64,000 nucleotides of DNA from Acidovorax sp. (GCF_027492855.1 NZ_JAPUDY010000072.1:62001-126000), one strand, 5' to 3'. Positions 28,708 to 38,647 are shown, counted from the first letter of the stretch. The notes: generated from the letters alone by a model not told the origin. Made by a program: numbers and translations.

Positions 28708-30123
28708 TCAGTGCGCCACAAAGGTCACGCGGTCAGGCACGGGCTTGGTTTTGCCGATACGGCTCCACCAAGGCATCAGCAGGAAGAAGCCGAAGTAGAA
28801 CAGGGTTCCCACCTGCGACACACGCTCGCCGATCGGCGATGGGGGCTGGACGCCCAGGTAACCCAGGATCAGGAAGTTGATCACGAAGATGCCGTACAGG
28901 TACTTGTGCCAGTCAGGACGGTAGCGGATCGACTTGACGGGGCTGAAGTCCAGCCATGGCAGGAAGAACAGGATGACCACAGCGCCGCCCATCACGACCA
29001 CACCCCAGAACTTGGCGTCGATCGACAGCATCAGCAGCACGGCCACCACGGCGGCACCGGCGATGCCTGCCTTGATGAAGCTGGGCAACTTGGCCTTGAG
29101 TACGCCGAAGCCAGCACCCAGCAGCACGCACAGGATGAGGGCATACATCATCTCGCTGGTGATGGCGCGCAGCATCGAGTAGTACGGCGTGAAGTACCAG
29201 ACCGGCGCGATGTGCGCGGGGGTCTTGAGTGGATCGGCCGGGATGAAGTTGTTGTATTCGAGGAAGTAGCCACCGAACTCGGGTGCAAAGAACACCACGG
29301 CAGTGAACGCCATCAGGAACATGCTCAACGCGAAGATGTCATGCACCGTGTAGTAAGGGTGGAAAGGCACGCCATCGAGCGGCTTGCCATTGGCATCCTT
29401 GGGCGCCTTGGGGCCCTTGATTTCCACGCCGTCGGGGTTGTTGGAACCCACATCGTGCAGCGCCAGCAAGTGGGCCACCACCAGGCCCAGCAGGACCAGC
29501 GGCACGGCGATCACGTGGAAGCTGAAGAAGCGGTTCAGCGTGGCGTCGCCCACCACGTAGTCGCCACGGATCAGCAGCGCGAGGTCAGGGCCGATGAAGG
29601 GAATGGCGGCAAACAGGTTCACGATCACCTGGGCGCCCCAATACGACATCTGACCCCAAGGCAGCAGGTAGCCCATGAAAGCCTCGGCCATCAGGCAAAG
29701 GAAGATGGCGCAGCCGAAGACCCACACCAGCTCGCGCGGCTTGCGGTAGCTACCGTAGATGAGGCCACGGAACATGTGCAGATAGACCACCACGAAGAAC
29801 GCCGAGGCGCCCGTGGAGTGCATGTAACGGATCAGCCAGCCCCAGGGCACATCGCGCATGATGTACTCGACCGACTCGAACGCCTTGGCGGCGTCGGGCT
29901 TGTAGTGCATGACCAGGAAAATGCCGGTCACGATCTGGATGACCAGCACCACCAGGGCCAGCGAGCCGAAGATGTACCAGAAGTTGAAGTTCTTCGGAGC
30001 GTAGTACTCCGACATGTGCACCTTGTAGGCGTCGAATGCGGTCGGGAAGCGGTTCTCGAACCAGTTCGTGACTTTGGCACCCGCCGAGGCGTTGGGGGAG
30101 ATTTCTTTGAATTCGTGGGCCAT
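28708..30123 (-). CDS. petB: cytochrome b of the bc1 complex
   Basis: Cytochrome b is the core membrane subunit that oxidises ubiquinol in the Q cycle. It has 471 residues with about nine membrane helices, the haem-binding His pairs in helices B and D (for example in RYMHSTGASAFFVVVYLHMFRGL and FFSFHVIAVPLVLLGLVVAHLLALH), and a PEWY-like PVWYFTPYY. ATG 30123 begins MAHEFKEISPNAS; five extra in-frame codons upstream would run into petA. It lies 11 bases after petA. Confidence 0.96.
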   Translation of the reverse strand: MAHEFKEISPNASAGAKVTNWFENRFPTAFDAYKVHMSEYYAPKNFNFWYIFGSLALVVLVIQIVTGIFLVMHYKPDAAKAFESVEYIMRDVPWGWLIRYMHSTGASAFFVVVYLHMFRGLIYGSYRKPRELVWVFGCAIFLCLMAEAFMGYLLPWGQMSYWGAQVIVNLFAAIPFIGPDLALLIRGDYVVGDATLNRFFSFHVIAVPLVLLGLVVAHLLALHDVGSNNPDGVEIKGPKAPKDANGKPLDGVPFHPYYTVHDIFALSMFLMAFTAVVFFAPEFGGYFLEYNNFIPADPLKTPAHIAPVWYFTPYYSMLRAITSEMMYALILCVLLGAGFGVLKAKLPSFIKAGIAGAAVVAVLLMLSIDAKFWGVVVMGGAVVILFFLPWLDFSPVKSIRYRPDWHKYLYGIFVINFLILGYLGVQPPSPIGERVSQVGTLFYFGFFLLMPWWSRIGKTKPVPDRVTFVAH

Positions 30124-30134
30124 GTCGTTCTCCG

Positions 30135-30734
30135 TCAAGCCTTCTTGTCTTCGCCGATGATCAGTCGCGTATCGGACAGGTACATGTGCGGAGGAACTTC
30201 GAGGTTGTCAGGCGCTGGCTTGTTCTTGAACACGCGGCCCGCCATGTCGAACGTGGAGCCATGGCAGGGGCACAGGAAGCCGCCCTTCCAGTCGTCGGGC
30301 AGCGAAGGCTGGGCACCGGGCTGGAACTTGTCGGAAGGCGAGCAGCCCAGGTGCGAGCAGATGCCCACGCCCACAAAAATCTCGGGCTTGATGGAGCGTG
30401 CCTCGTTGCGGGCGTACTCGGGGGTCAGTTCGGACGGATTGCGCTGGGACTTCGGATCTGCCAGTTGGCTGTCGAGCGCAGGCAGTTCTGCCAGTTGCTC
30501 GGGGGTGCGCTTGATGATCCAGACGGGCTTGCCGCGCCACTCCACGGTGATTTTTTCTCCGGGCTTGAGGGCGGAAATATCCACCTCTACCGCAGCCCCG
30601 GCGGCCTTGGCACGCTCAGAAGGCTGGAAAGTACTCACGAAAGGAACGGCGGTTGCCACGCCGCCCACCGCACCAGCACATGCTGACGTGATGATCCACG
30701 TCCGCTTGCTGGAGTCGATTGGAGTGTCACTCAT
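30135..30734 (-). CDS. petA: Rieske iron-sulfur subunit of the bc1 complex
   Basis: This subunit carries the [2Fe-2S] cluster that takes the first electron from ubiquinol. Cluster ligands are intact: C126-x-H128-LGC131 and C155-P-C157-H158. The N-terminal signal anchor follows SSKRTWI and is the typical uncleaved Tat-type anchor of Rieske proteins, so its export depends on TatABC, encoded about 8 kb away. It has 199 residues and is the first gene of petABC. Confidence 0.97.
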   Translation of the reverse strand: MSDTPIDSSKRTWIITSACAGAVGGVATAVPFVSTFQPSERAKAAGAAVEVDISALKPGEKITVEWRGKPVWIIKRTPEQLAELPALDSQLADPKSQRNPSELTPEYARNEARSIKPEIFVGVGICSHLGCSPSDKFQPGAQPSLPDDWKGGFLCPCHGSTFDMAGRVFKNKPAPDNLEVPPHMYLSDTRLIIGEDKKA

Positions 30735-30777
30735 GGGGATCCTCGATTGATCATCGCTAGATTGGGGTCAACCGCGA

Positions 30778-30807
30778 ATTGTAGCGGAGTGAAAATGGTT
30801 ATTTCAA
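30778..30807 (-). promoter_or_regulatory. promoter for petABC
   Basis: On the minus strand TTGAAA (30807-30802) and TACAAT (30783-30778) are 18 bases apart. The transcript would start near 30771, about 37 bases before the petA ATG. Confidence 0.55.
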
Positions 30808-30830
30808 CGCCGGTATCTGTAGCGCCTGTC

Positions 30831-30858
30831 TTGACAGTGCATTGCGCTGAGTGATACT
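30831..30858 (+). promoter_or_regulatory. promoter for mscL
   Basis: A perfect TTGACA (30831-30836) is followed after 16 bases by GATACT (30853-30858). The transcript would start near 30865, about 39 bases before ATG 30904, and include the AAGGAGT ribosome binding site. Confidence 0.6.
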
Positions 30859-30903
30859 CCGGCCTGACATAAATCAACATCCATTCACACAAGGAGTCAC
30901 AAC

Positions 30904-31332
30904 ATGGGGATGATGCAAGAGTTCAGGGAGTTCGCGGTCAAGGGCAATGTGATTGATCTCGCAGTAGGCGTGATCATTGGCGGGGCATTCGGCAAGATTG
31001 TGGATTCGGTGGTGTCCGACCTCATCATGCCGCTGGTGGGGCTGGTGTTCGGCAAGCTCGATTTCTCCAACCTGTTCGTGGTGCTAGGCACGGTGCCTGA
31101 GGGCACGGTCCGCACGCTCGATGCGCTCAAGAAAGCTGGCGTGCCGGTGCTGGCCTATGGCAACTTCCTCACGGTGGCCGTCAACTTCATCATTTTGGCG
31201 TTCATCATCTTCATGATGATCAAGCAGATCAACCGCCTCAAGCGCGAAGCACCGGCTGCCCCCGAAGCTCCCGCAGCCACGCCAGAAGACATCACCCTGC
31301 TGCGCGAGATCCGCGACAGCCTGAAGAAGTAA
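30904..31332 (+). CDS. mscL: large-conductance mechanosensitive channel
   Basis: MscL is a homopentameric inner-membrane channel that opens on membrane tension and releases solutes after hypo-osmotic shock. The N-terminal [41 protein letters not shown] is the family signature with the first membrane helix. The second helix is [21 protein letters not shown], and a charged C-terminal helix ([10 protein letters not shown]) ends the protein. It has 142 residues and a good ribosome binding site. Confidence 0.97.
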   Translation: MGMMQEFREFAVKGNVIDLAVGVIIGGAFGKIVDSVVSDLIMPLVGLVFGKLDFSNLFVVLGTVPEGTVRTLDALKKAGVPVLAYGNFLTVAVNFIILAFIIFMMIKQINRLKREAPAAPEAPAATPEDITLLREIRDSLKK

Positions 31333-31360
31333 GCCACGGGGCAATTTGGCGCCCCGGATT

Positions 31361-31413
31361 GCTATCATATTAATAGCGCCTACCGCTTGATAAATAAGCG
31401 GTAGGCGCTATTT
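31361..31413 (-). repeat. intergenic palindromic repeat, copy 6 (reverse orientation)
   Basis: Read on the minus strand it gives AATAGCGCCTACCGCTTATT, then ATCAAGCGGTAGGCGCTATT and ATAGC. The arms CTACCGCTT/AAGCGGTAG are compensatory variants of the usual CTAGCGCTT/AAGCGCTAG, so pairing is kept. It lies between convergent mscL and pdxA and may serve as a transcript end. Confidence 0.85.
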
Positions 31414-32442
31414 CCATTCACACAAAGCACGCGCCATGCGCACCGCCTCGATGAGGCTGGCCGCATCGGCCACGCCCTGCCCCGCGATGTCGAACGCGGT
31501 GCCGTGATCAGGGCTGGTGCGCACCAGCGGCAGCCCCAGCGTCACGTTTACGCCTTTGTCAACGCCCAGGTACTTCACCGGGATCAAGCCCTGGTCGTGG
31601 TACATCGCCACCACCACATCGAACTCACCCGCGCGCTCTGGCGTGCTGCGCGCCCGCATGAACACCGTGTCGGGCGCGAACGGGCCGTGCACATCAAGCC
31701 CCTGCGCACGCGCGGCGGCGATGGCCGGGGCGATCAGCTCCAGCTCCTCGCGGCCAAACAGGCCGCCCTCGCCCGCATGGGGGTTGAGGCCCGCCACCGC
31801 GATGCGCGGCACGCGCCCCAGGCTGCGCTGCAGCGCGGCATATGTGATCTGCAGTGTCTGCAGCACATTGGCCTCGGTGACGGCGGCAATCGCGTCGCGC
31901 AGCGACACATGGATGCTGACCAGCACGGTGCGCAGCTCATCATTGGCCAGCATCATGCGCACGGGCATCTGCGCCACGGGCACGCCCTGGTGGGCGGCAG
32001 CCTCGGCCTGCAGCAGCTCGGTGTGGCCCGGAAACTCCACGCCTGCCGCAGACAAAGCCTCTTTGTGCAGCGGTGCGGTGACCAGCGCAGCCACCTCGCC
32101 ACGCAGCGCAGCGCGCGCCGCCCAGACCACGCTGTCGGCGGCCGCCCGCCCGGCCTGCGCACTGATCTGCCCCCAAGGCGCTGGCCCCGCGATGCCCGGC
32201 AAAGGCAGCACGGGCACGCAGCGGGGCGGCATGCCCAGCGCCTCGTGCGGCGCACCGATCTGCGCCACCGGAACACCCGGCACGCCGGGGCGCGCAATGG
32301 CCTGGGCTGCGCGCCGCAGCGTTGCCACGTCGCCCACCACAAAGCAGTGGAGCAGTTCATGGGGTGCATCGCGAAAGGCCTTGGCCACGATCTCGGGGCC
32401 GATACCGGCGGAGTCTCCCTGCGTGATGGCGATGGTTTTCAT
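31408..32442 (-). CDS. pdxA: 4-hydroxythreonine-4-phosphate dehydrogenase
   Basis: PdxA oxidises 4-phosphohydroxy-L-threonine in the DXP-independent branch of pyridoxal phosphate synthesis. The 344-residue protein starts MKTIAITQGDSAGIGPEIVAKAF, and has the conserved PGHTELL (His ligand) and a C-terminal LPLVRTSPDHGTAFDIAG. The metal ligands are in PGHTE, NPHAGEGG and YHDQGLIPVK. It lies upstream of a repeat copy and convergent to mscL. Confidence 0.95.
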   Translation of the reverse strand: MKTIAITQGDSAGIGPEIVAKAFRDAPHELLHCFVVGDVATLRRAAQAIARPGVPGVPVAQIGAPHEALGMPPRCVPVLPLPGIAGPAPWGQISAQAGRAAADSVVWAARAALRGEVAALVTAPLHKEALSAAGVEFPGHTELLQAEAAAHQGVPVAQMPVRMMLANDELRTVLVSIHVSLRDAIAAVTEANVLQTLQITYAALQRSLGRVPRIAVAGLNPHAGEGGLFGREELELIAPAIAAARAQGLDVHGPFAPDTVFMRARSTPERAGEFDVVVAMYHDQGLIPVKYLGVDKGVNVTLGLPLVRTSPDHGTAFDIAGQGVADAASLIEAVRMARALCEWK

Positions 32443-32458
32443 GGACTTCGAGAGAAAT

Positions 32459-32503
32459 AGGCCGCTAGCGCCTTATCAACAAGCGCTAGCAGCTATGAAT
32501 AAG
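32459..32503 (+). repeat. intergenic palindromic repeat, copy 7
   Basis: GCTAGCGCCTTATCAACAAG, then CGCTAGCAGCTATGAATAAG, a copy with small changes in the loop. It lies between the NIF3-family stop and the pdxA start, both on the minus strand. Confidence 0.8.
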
Positions 32504-32540
32504 TGAGCAAAAATTTCGCCCGTTGTGCGCCACCAGAGCG

Positions 32541-33338
32541 CTACGCCGGGTTGTCGATCTCGATGAACTGGTGGCTGAGCCCCAGCTGGGCCGCCACCTG
32601 CGCCGCCACGGCCGGTGCACCATAGCGCTCGGTGGCATGGTGCCCGGCGGCGATGAAACTCACCCCCATCTCGCGCGCCAGGTGGGCCTGGGGTTCGGAG
32701 ATTTCGCCGGTGATAAAAGCATCGGCGCCCGCCGCAATGGCCGATTCGAAATACCCTTGCGCGCCGCCGGTGCACCACGCCACGCGGCGCACAGGGCGCT
32801 GCGGCTGCGCCGCCCCGTTTGTGGCCAACGGTTGCACCAGCGTCACGGCACGGCCCAGCGCCTGCGCCACGTGGTCGGCCAGGGCTTGGCCGCTGTCGAA
32901 CGCTGCCGGTGCGGCAAAGCCCAAGTTCTGCTCGCCAAACCGCGCATCGGCCACAAAACCCAGCACCCGGCCCAGTTGGGCGTTGTTGCCCAACTCGGCA
33001 TGGGCGTCGAGCGGCAGGTGGTAGGCGAACAGGTTGATGTCGTGCGCAAGCAACAGTTGCAACCGCTGTTTCATCCAGCCGGTCACGCGGCCGTCCTGCC
33101 CGCGCCAGAACAGGCCGTGGTGCACAAAAATCGCATCCGCTCGCGCGGCAATGGCCGCTTCGATCAGGGCGCGGCTGGCGGTGACACCGCTCACGATGCG
33201 GGCGATGTCGGCCTTGCCCTCAACCTGCAGGCCGTTGGGGCCATAGTCCTTGAAAAGCTGCGGCTGCAGCAGCGCATCGAACGCCTGCAACAGGGTCTGC
33301 CGGGTGACCGTGGCGGAGGTGGGTGGGGTCGTGATCAT
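32541..33338 (-). CDS. NIF3 family protein (Nif3-like dinuclear metal centre hexameric protein)
   Basis: This is a member of the widespread NIF3/YbgI family, which forms toroidal hexamers with a dinuclear metal site. Metal-binding motifs are visible as IFVHHGLFW, YHLPLDAHAELGNN and AAGHHATERYG. Its cellular role is not settled. ATG 33338 gives MITTPPTSATVTRQTLLQAFD and 265 residues; the frame is open upstream, but that region is a terminator hairpin and part of dctM's 3' end. In Burkholderiales it usually lies close to the DegS-like protease and petABC, as here. Confidence 0.9.
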   Translation of the reverse strand: MITTPPTSATVTRQTLLQAFDALLQPQLFKDYGPNGLQVEGKADIARIVSGVTASRALIEAAIAARADAIFVHHGLFWRGQDGRVTGWMKQRLQLLLAHDINLFAYHLPLDAHAELGNNAQLGRVLGFVADARFGEQNLGFAAPAAFDSGQALADHVAQALGRAVTLVQPLATNGAAQPQRPVRRVAWCTGGAQGYFESAIAAGADAFITGEISEPQAHLAREMGVSFIAAGHHATERYGAPAVAAQVAAQLGLSHQFIEIDNPA

Positions 33339-33360
33339 GGCGCTATTGTGAACACGTTCC

Positions 33361-33394
33361 AAAACGCACAAGGCACCACGAGGGTGCCTTGTGC
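33361..33394 (-). terminator. terminator after the TRAP transporter operon
   Basis: A perfect 12-bp stem GCACAAGGCACC/GGTGCCTTGTGC with a five-base loop is present. On the minus strand it is followed by GTTTTGG. It sits about 27 bases beyond the dctM stop. Confidence 0.85.
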
Positions 33395-33420
33395 CAAGGG
33401 AAAAGCGAAGCTTTGTCCAA

Positions 33421-35388
33421 CTACCTGTACAGCACCTCGGGCAGCCACAAACCGATGCCGGGGAACATGTACAGCAGCACGATGGCCAGTATCTGGATAC
33501 CCATGAAAGGCAGCATGCCCGCAAAAATCTGGTTGAGCGTGACATGCTTGGGCGCCACGCCCTTCAGATAGAACGCGCTCATGGCCACGGGAGGGCTCAG
33601 GAAGGCGGTTTGCAGGTTCAGCGCCACCAAAAGGCCGAAGAACAGCGGGTCCACCCCGAAGTTGTCGAGCAGCGGGATGAAGATGGGCATGAAGATCACG
33701 ATGATCTCGGTCCACTCCAGCGGCCAGCCCAGGATGAAGATGATGACCTGCGACAGCACCAGGAACTGGACCTTGGAAAGGTTCATGCTCAGCACCCACT
33801 GCTCAACCAGCTCTTGCCCGCCCAGAAGCGCAAAGGCGGCCGAGAAGATGGCAGAGCCGACGAACAGCCAGCACACCATGGCACTGGTCTTGGCGGTCAG
33901 GAACACCGACTCCTTGACCACGCCAAAGGTGAGCTGCCGGTAGGCCGCAGCCAGCACAAACCCGCCAAACGCCCCCACAGCCGCCGCCTCGGTCGGCGTG
34001 GCCAGGCCAAACACGATGGAGCCCAGCACCGACAAAATCAGCACCAGCAGCGGGAAGAAGCTCGACAGCAGCATCTTGAAGATTTCAAGGCGCGCGTAGC
34101 TCAGGATGGCGTAGAACGCGAGCAGCGCCAGCGCCCCCACCCCCAGCCCAATCCAGAAGCTGGTGGACGCGGGCTTGGTGGTGGCAGCGGGCTCGCCCGT
34201 ACCGGCATCCCCGCTGGCCTTGGGCGGCTCGGCCAGGGTGCCTGCCGCAGCTTCGCTGGCGGCGGGCTCGGCACCCGGTGGTTCTGCCACGGCGTCCGTG
34301 TCTGCAATGGGGGGCTCGGCCAGGCCAGAACCTGCGGGCTCCGCCAATCCGCCGTCCGACGAGGAGGTGTTCTCATACGTCCCGCCGCCCAGGGCCTGCA
34401 GTTCGGTATAGGTCTCCTCCACCACGACGCGGGTAGCGCTCTGATAACTGGCCACCGCAACCACTGCGAACAGGATGGCGGGCAGCAACACGATGCCCAG
34501 CTGGCCAAGGAGGTAGCGGGTCGATACGTTCTGGTTGCTGCGGCCCTTGAGGGCGCTGACCAGGCTGCCCAGGGCCCAGCCGTCGGATGTGGCGCCGATG
34601 GCCTTGAGACCTTCAGGCAGGGGCACCACGCGTTGCGCGGCCGTGAGTGGTGGCGCCCATTCGGGCTTGAGCTTGGCCATGATGACCACGTACAGGATGT
34701 ACAGCCCCGCCAGCATGATGCCGGGGAAAAACGCCCCCGCATACAACTGCACCACCGACACCCCGGCAGTGGCGCCATACACGATGAGCAGCACCGAAGG
34801 CGGAATCAGAATGCCCAGGCAGCCGCCCGCCGTGATGACCCCCGCCGACAGCCGCACGTCATAGCCCGCCCGCAGCATCTGCGGCAGGGCCAGCAGGCCC
34901 ATCAGCGTGACCACCGCGCCGACGATGCCGGTGGCGGTGGCAAACACCGCGCAGGTCACCAGCGTGGCCACCCCCAGCGACCCCGGCAGGCGTGCCAGCG
35001 ACAGGTGCAGGCTGCGAAACAGCTTGTCGATCAGGTTGGCACGCTCGACCAGATAGCCCATGAACACGAACAGCGGGATCGAAATCAGCACGTCGTTGCC
35101 CATGACCGAGAACGCACGCTGCACCATCAAGTCCAGCGTCTGCTTGAGCGCCCCGGCCGCCGTCTGCTCCCCAGAGTGGTAGGCAAAAAAGGCGAACAGT
35201 ATTCCCATCCCCATGAGGGTGAAGGCCGTCGGAAAGCCCAGCATGATGGCCACAACCACCAGCGACAGCATCAGCAGGCCGTAGTGGCCGTTGGTCATTT
35301 TGTCCACGCTGAACACCATCGCCAGGGCGGCGACGATGATCAGCGCCATCAGCGTGAAGCCGAAATACAGTTCCTTGCGGATCTTCAT
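33421..35388 (-). CDS. TRAP transporter large permease subunit (DctM family) with an internal insertion
   Basis: This membrane subunit moves the substrate delivered by the periplasmic binding protein, driven by a sodium gradient. Standard DctM features include GYLVERANLIDKLFRS and the GGCLGILIPPSVLLIVYG block near residues 188-206. The length is 655 residues, against about 430-460 for ordinary DctM. The extra sequence lies at about 245-440: two added hydrophobic segments (292-315 and 411-430) flank an Ala/Glu/Pro/Gly-rich stretch (335-408) with four AEP-type repeats (LAEPAGS, LAEPPIA, VAEPPGA, LAEPPKA). After it, the domain resumes (IVFGLATPTEAAAVGAFGG). The stop is followed by a strong terminator. 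Confidence 0.9.
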   Translation of the reverse strand: MKIRKELYFGFTLMALIIVAALAMVFSVDKMTNGHYGLLMLSLVVVAIMLGFPTAFTLMGMGILFAFFAYHSGEQTAAGALKQTLDLMVQRAFSVMGNDVLISIPLFVFMGYLVERANLIDKLFRSLHLSLARLPGSLGVATLVTCAVFATATGIVGAVVTLMGLLALPQMLRAGYDVRLSAGVITAGGCLGILIPPSVLLIVYGATAGVSVVQLYAGAFFPGIMLAGLYILYVVIMAKLKPEWAPPLTAAQRVVPLPEGLKAIGATSDGWALGSLVSALKGRSNQNVSTRYLLGQLGIVLLPAILFAVVAVASYQSATRVVVEETYTELQALGGGTYENTSSSDGGLAEPAGSGLAEPPIADTDAVAEPPGAEPAASEAAAGTLAEPPKASGDAGTGEPAATTKPASTSFWIGLGVGALALLAFYAILSYARLEIFKMLLSSFFPLLVLILSVLGSIVFGLATPTEAAAVGAFGGFVLAAAYRQLTFGVVKESVFLTAKTSAMVCWLFVGSAIFSAAFALLGGQELVEQWVLSMNLSKVQFLVLSQVIIFILGWPLEWTEIIVIFMPIFIPLLDNFGVDPLFFGLLVALNLQTAFLSPPVAMSAFYLKGVAPKHVTLNQIFAGMLPFMGIQILAIVLLYMFPGIGLWLPEVLYR

Positions 35389-36005
35389 CAGTGGCCGCCT
35401 TTCTGCACGACCAGGCGGTCCAGTTCTTCGATATCGGTGTCTTTGACATTCACCATCTGTTTGAGCTTGTCCACGTCCACTTCCTCGACGTCGTCCTCAC
35501 GCTTGGGCCACTCGCCCGTGCGGATGCACAACACACAGCGGATGATTTCGACAATGCCCTGCAGCAGCAGGAAGGCGCCGGCCAGCGGCACGACGAACTT
35601 GAAGGGATACAGGGGAAGCGGGTCGGCATTGAAGGTCTGTTCGCGCATGGCGAGCGAATCCTGAAAGTAGTACCAACCCGCGAACGTCAGGGCGATGATG
35701 CCGGGCAGGAAAAAAACGATGTAAAGCACCAGATCGATGGTGGCCTGGGTGCGCGGCGCAAAGAAGCCATACAGCACATCGCCACGCACATGGCCGCCCT
35801 TGGCCAGCGTGTAGGCCCCGGCGGTCATGAACAGCAGGCCGTACAGCATGATCTGGACATCCAGCACCCACGCATGCGGCTTGTTGAGGACATAGCGAGA
35901 GAAAACCTCCCAGGTGATCAGCAGGGTGAGGCCAACCACACTCCAGGCGCAGGCCTTGCCGAACCAAGTCGAAAGTCGGTCAACGGAAAACAATAGTTTT
36001 TGCAT
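35388..36005 (-). CDS. TRAP transporter small permease subunit (DctQ family)
   Basis: This is the four-helix DctQ-type subunit that stabilises the large permease and docks the binding protein. In 205 residues, helices are at about 19-38, 50-66, 95-118 and 135-150, then a charged C-terminal tail of about 45 residues. The stop overlaps the dctM start by one base, so the two are translated together. A hairpin with a U-tract separates it from the binding protein gene upstream. Confidence 0.93.
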   Translation of the reverse strand: MQKLLFSVDRLSTWFGKACAWSVVGLTLLITWEVFSRYVLNKPHAWVLDVQIMLYGLLFMTAGAYTLAKGGHVRGDVLYGFFAPRTQATIDLVLYIVFFLPGIIALTFAGWYYFQDSLAMREQTFNADPLPLYPFKFVVPLAGAFLLLQGIVEIIRCVLCIRTGEWPKREDDVEEVDVDKLKQMVNVKDTDIEELDRLVVQKGGH

Positions 36006-36023
36006 GGCAACCCTATTTCGGGA

Positions 36024-36064
36024 CAGAAAAAGGGCGCCTTGAGGCCATCGCCTGCAGGCGCCCT
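36024..36064 (-). terminator. hairpin with U-tract between dctP and dctQ
   Basis: On the minus strand, perfect 8-bp arms AGGGCGCC/GGCGCCCT are separated by an 18-base loop and followed by TTTTCTG. It lies between the solute-binding protein gene and the permease genes and is likely to lower expression of the permease relative to the binding protein, or to protect the dctP mRNA 3' end. Confidence 0.7.
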
Positions 36065-36081
36065 TGCTTCACAGCAGTGGT

Positions 36082-37200
36082 TTAGGCCTTCTTGGCCCCT
36101 TTGCCGAAATAGTGGCTGTAGGCCATCTTGAAGTCCACCAGGTAGTCGTTCTGCCATTGCCCGGCGCGTTGGGCAAACGCCTTTTGCGACGCCAAAATCT
36201 TCTTGAACAGCGGGTTTTCGTCGCCCTTCTTGGCGATGATCTTGTCCCAAGAGGCCAGTTGGGCGCGCAGGATGGCATCGGGGGTTTTGTAGAACTTGAC
36301 GCCCTGCTTCTTGAGCTCTTCGTAGTCCTTGGAATTGCGCTCGATGGCCTTCCAGCTCATGTCGGCACTTGCGGCCTGGACGGCGTAATCGACGATGGCC
36401 TTCAGTTCTGCAGGCAGGGCGTCGAGCTTGCCCTTGTTGAACAATATCTCGAACTGCTCGCCGCTCTGGTGAAAGCTTTGCAACATGCAGTTCTTGACCA
36501 CGTCGGGGAAGCCCAGCACGCGGTCGGACGAGGCGTTGTTGAACTCGGCACCATCAATCAGGCCACGGTCCAGCGCGGGCACGATTTCGCCACCGGGCAG
36601 CGGGTTCACGGCGGCTCCCATGTCGGTGAACATGTCCACCGCCAGGCCCACAGTGCGGAATTTCACGCCCTTGATGTCCTCGACCTTGGCAATCGGCTTC
36701 TTGAACCAACCCAGCGGCTGCGAAGGCATGGGGCCGTACAGGTAGGACACCACGTCCAGGTTCAGGCTTTTGTAGATCTCTTCGAGCAGCGCCTTGCCGC
36801 CGCCGTAGTTGTGCCAGGCCAGCACCATGTTGGGGTCCATGCCAAACGCCGGGCCGGAGCCCCACAGCGCCAGGGCGGAGTTTTTGCCGTAGTGGTAGGC
36901 CACCACGCCGTGGCCGCCATCCAGCGTGCCCTTGCCCACGGCCTCCAGCAACTGGAACGCAGGCACCACCGCACCCGCAGGCAACACCTCGATCTTCAGC
37001 CGGCCACTGGCCATGTCGTTGACCTTCTTCGCGAAATCCTGTGCGTACTCGTGAAAAATGTCCTTGGCCGGCCAGGTGCTCTGAAAGCGCAGACTGGTGG
37101 TTGTCTGCGCCGTCGCGACCATGGGGGCGCTCATTGCGCCGGCTGCGACGGCTGCGCCCTTGAGCAGGCTGCGGCGGCGCGGTGTGTTGCTATGCGTCAT
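36082..37200 (-). CDS. TRAP transporter solute-binding protein (DctP family)
   Basis: This periplasmic protein captures the substrate for the DctQM permease. The signal peptide carries a twin-arginine motif (RRRSLLKGAAVAAGA) and mature sequence starts near TTTSLRFQSTW. The fold includes the DctP-family segment GVKFRTVGLAVDMFTDMGAAVNPLPGGEIVPALDRGLIDGAEF, whose Arg is the usual carboxylate-binding residue. It has 372 residues from ATG 37200. Related DctP proteins of this length bind mannitol-like or 2-oxo acid ligands; the true substrate cannot be read from the sequence. Confidence 0.92.
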   Translation of the reverse strand: MTHSNTPRRRSLLKGAAVAAGAMSAPMVATAQTTTSLRFQSTWPAKDIFHEYAQDFAKKVNDMASGRLKIEVLPAGAVVPAFQLLEAVGKGTLDGGHGVVAYHYGKNSALALWGSGPAFGMDPNMVLAWHNYGGGKALLEEIYKSLNLDVVSYLYGPMPSQPLGWFKKPIAKVEDIKGVKFRTVGLAVDMFTDMGAAVNPLPGGEIVPALDRGLIDGAEFNNASSDRVLGFPDVVKNCMLQSFHQSGEQFEILFNKGKLDALPAELKAIVDYAVQAASADMSWKAIERNSKDYEELKKQGVKFYKTPDAILRAQLASWDKIIAKKGDENPLFKKILASQKAFAQRAGQWQNDYLVDFKMAYSHYFGKGAKKA

Positions 37201-37315
37201 GAATGATGTCTCCGTAATAGTGAATGCAATCTGGTGTTGCAATTTCATTGTCGGCATGACCCCCCCTGGCCCTACAGGGTTTACACCATGCGCAAAATGA
37301 CAAAATCTGCGAATT

Positions 37316-37336
37316 GGGTGAAAAAAATTTCACACC
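37316..37336. promoter_or_regulatory. inverted repeat in the dctP / protease divergent region
   Basis: GTGAAA-AAAA-TTTCAC is a perfect 6-bp inverted repeat (37318-37333), flanked by GG and ACC. It lies in the 295-base gap between divergent dctP and the DegS-like gene. It has the look of a repressor operator for the transporter, but no regulator gene is adjacent, so this is a guess. Confidence 0.4.
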
Positions 37337-37495
37337 AGCCCAGCCCTGACTGCTTGCGCCGCCAGCCATCGGTCCGGCCTGAAGCCCCTGTCCACAAGGG
37401 AATCGGGCGTTCAGCGACAATCATTCGTGCGCGCCTCATCTGCGGCGGGCACGCGGCTCCAAGCCCCTCTCCCTGAGTCACTCAAAAAAAGCACC

Positions 37496-38647
<1,152 letters not shown>

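Noticed and set aside
28690-30750. A 686-residue open frame opposite petB and petA
   Set aside because: Low-complexity His/Gln/Asp/Val-rich translation without motifs; the minus-strand genes are certain.
31337-31356. A stem GGGGC/GCCCC after mscL as a terminator
   Set aside because: There is no T-run after it; the adjacent repeat copy is as likely to end the transcript.
33391-35664. A 757-residue open frame opposite dctM
   Set aside because: Gln/His/Arg-rich shadow of a membrane protein gene, not a real product.
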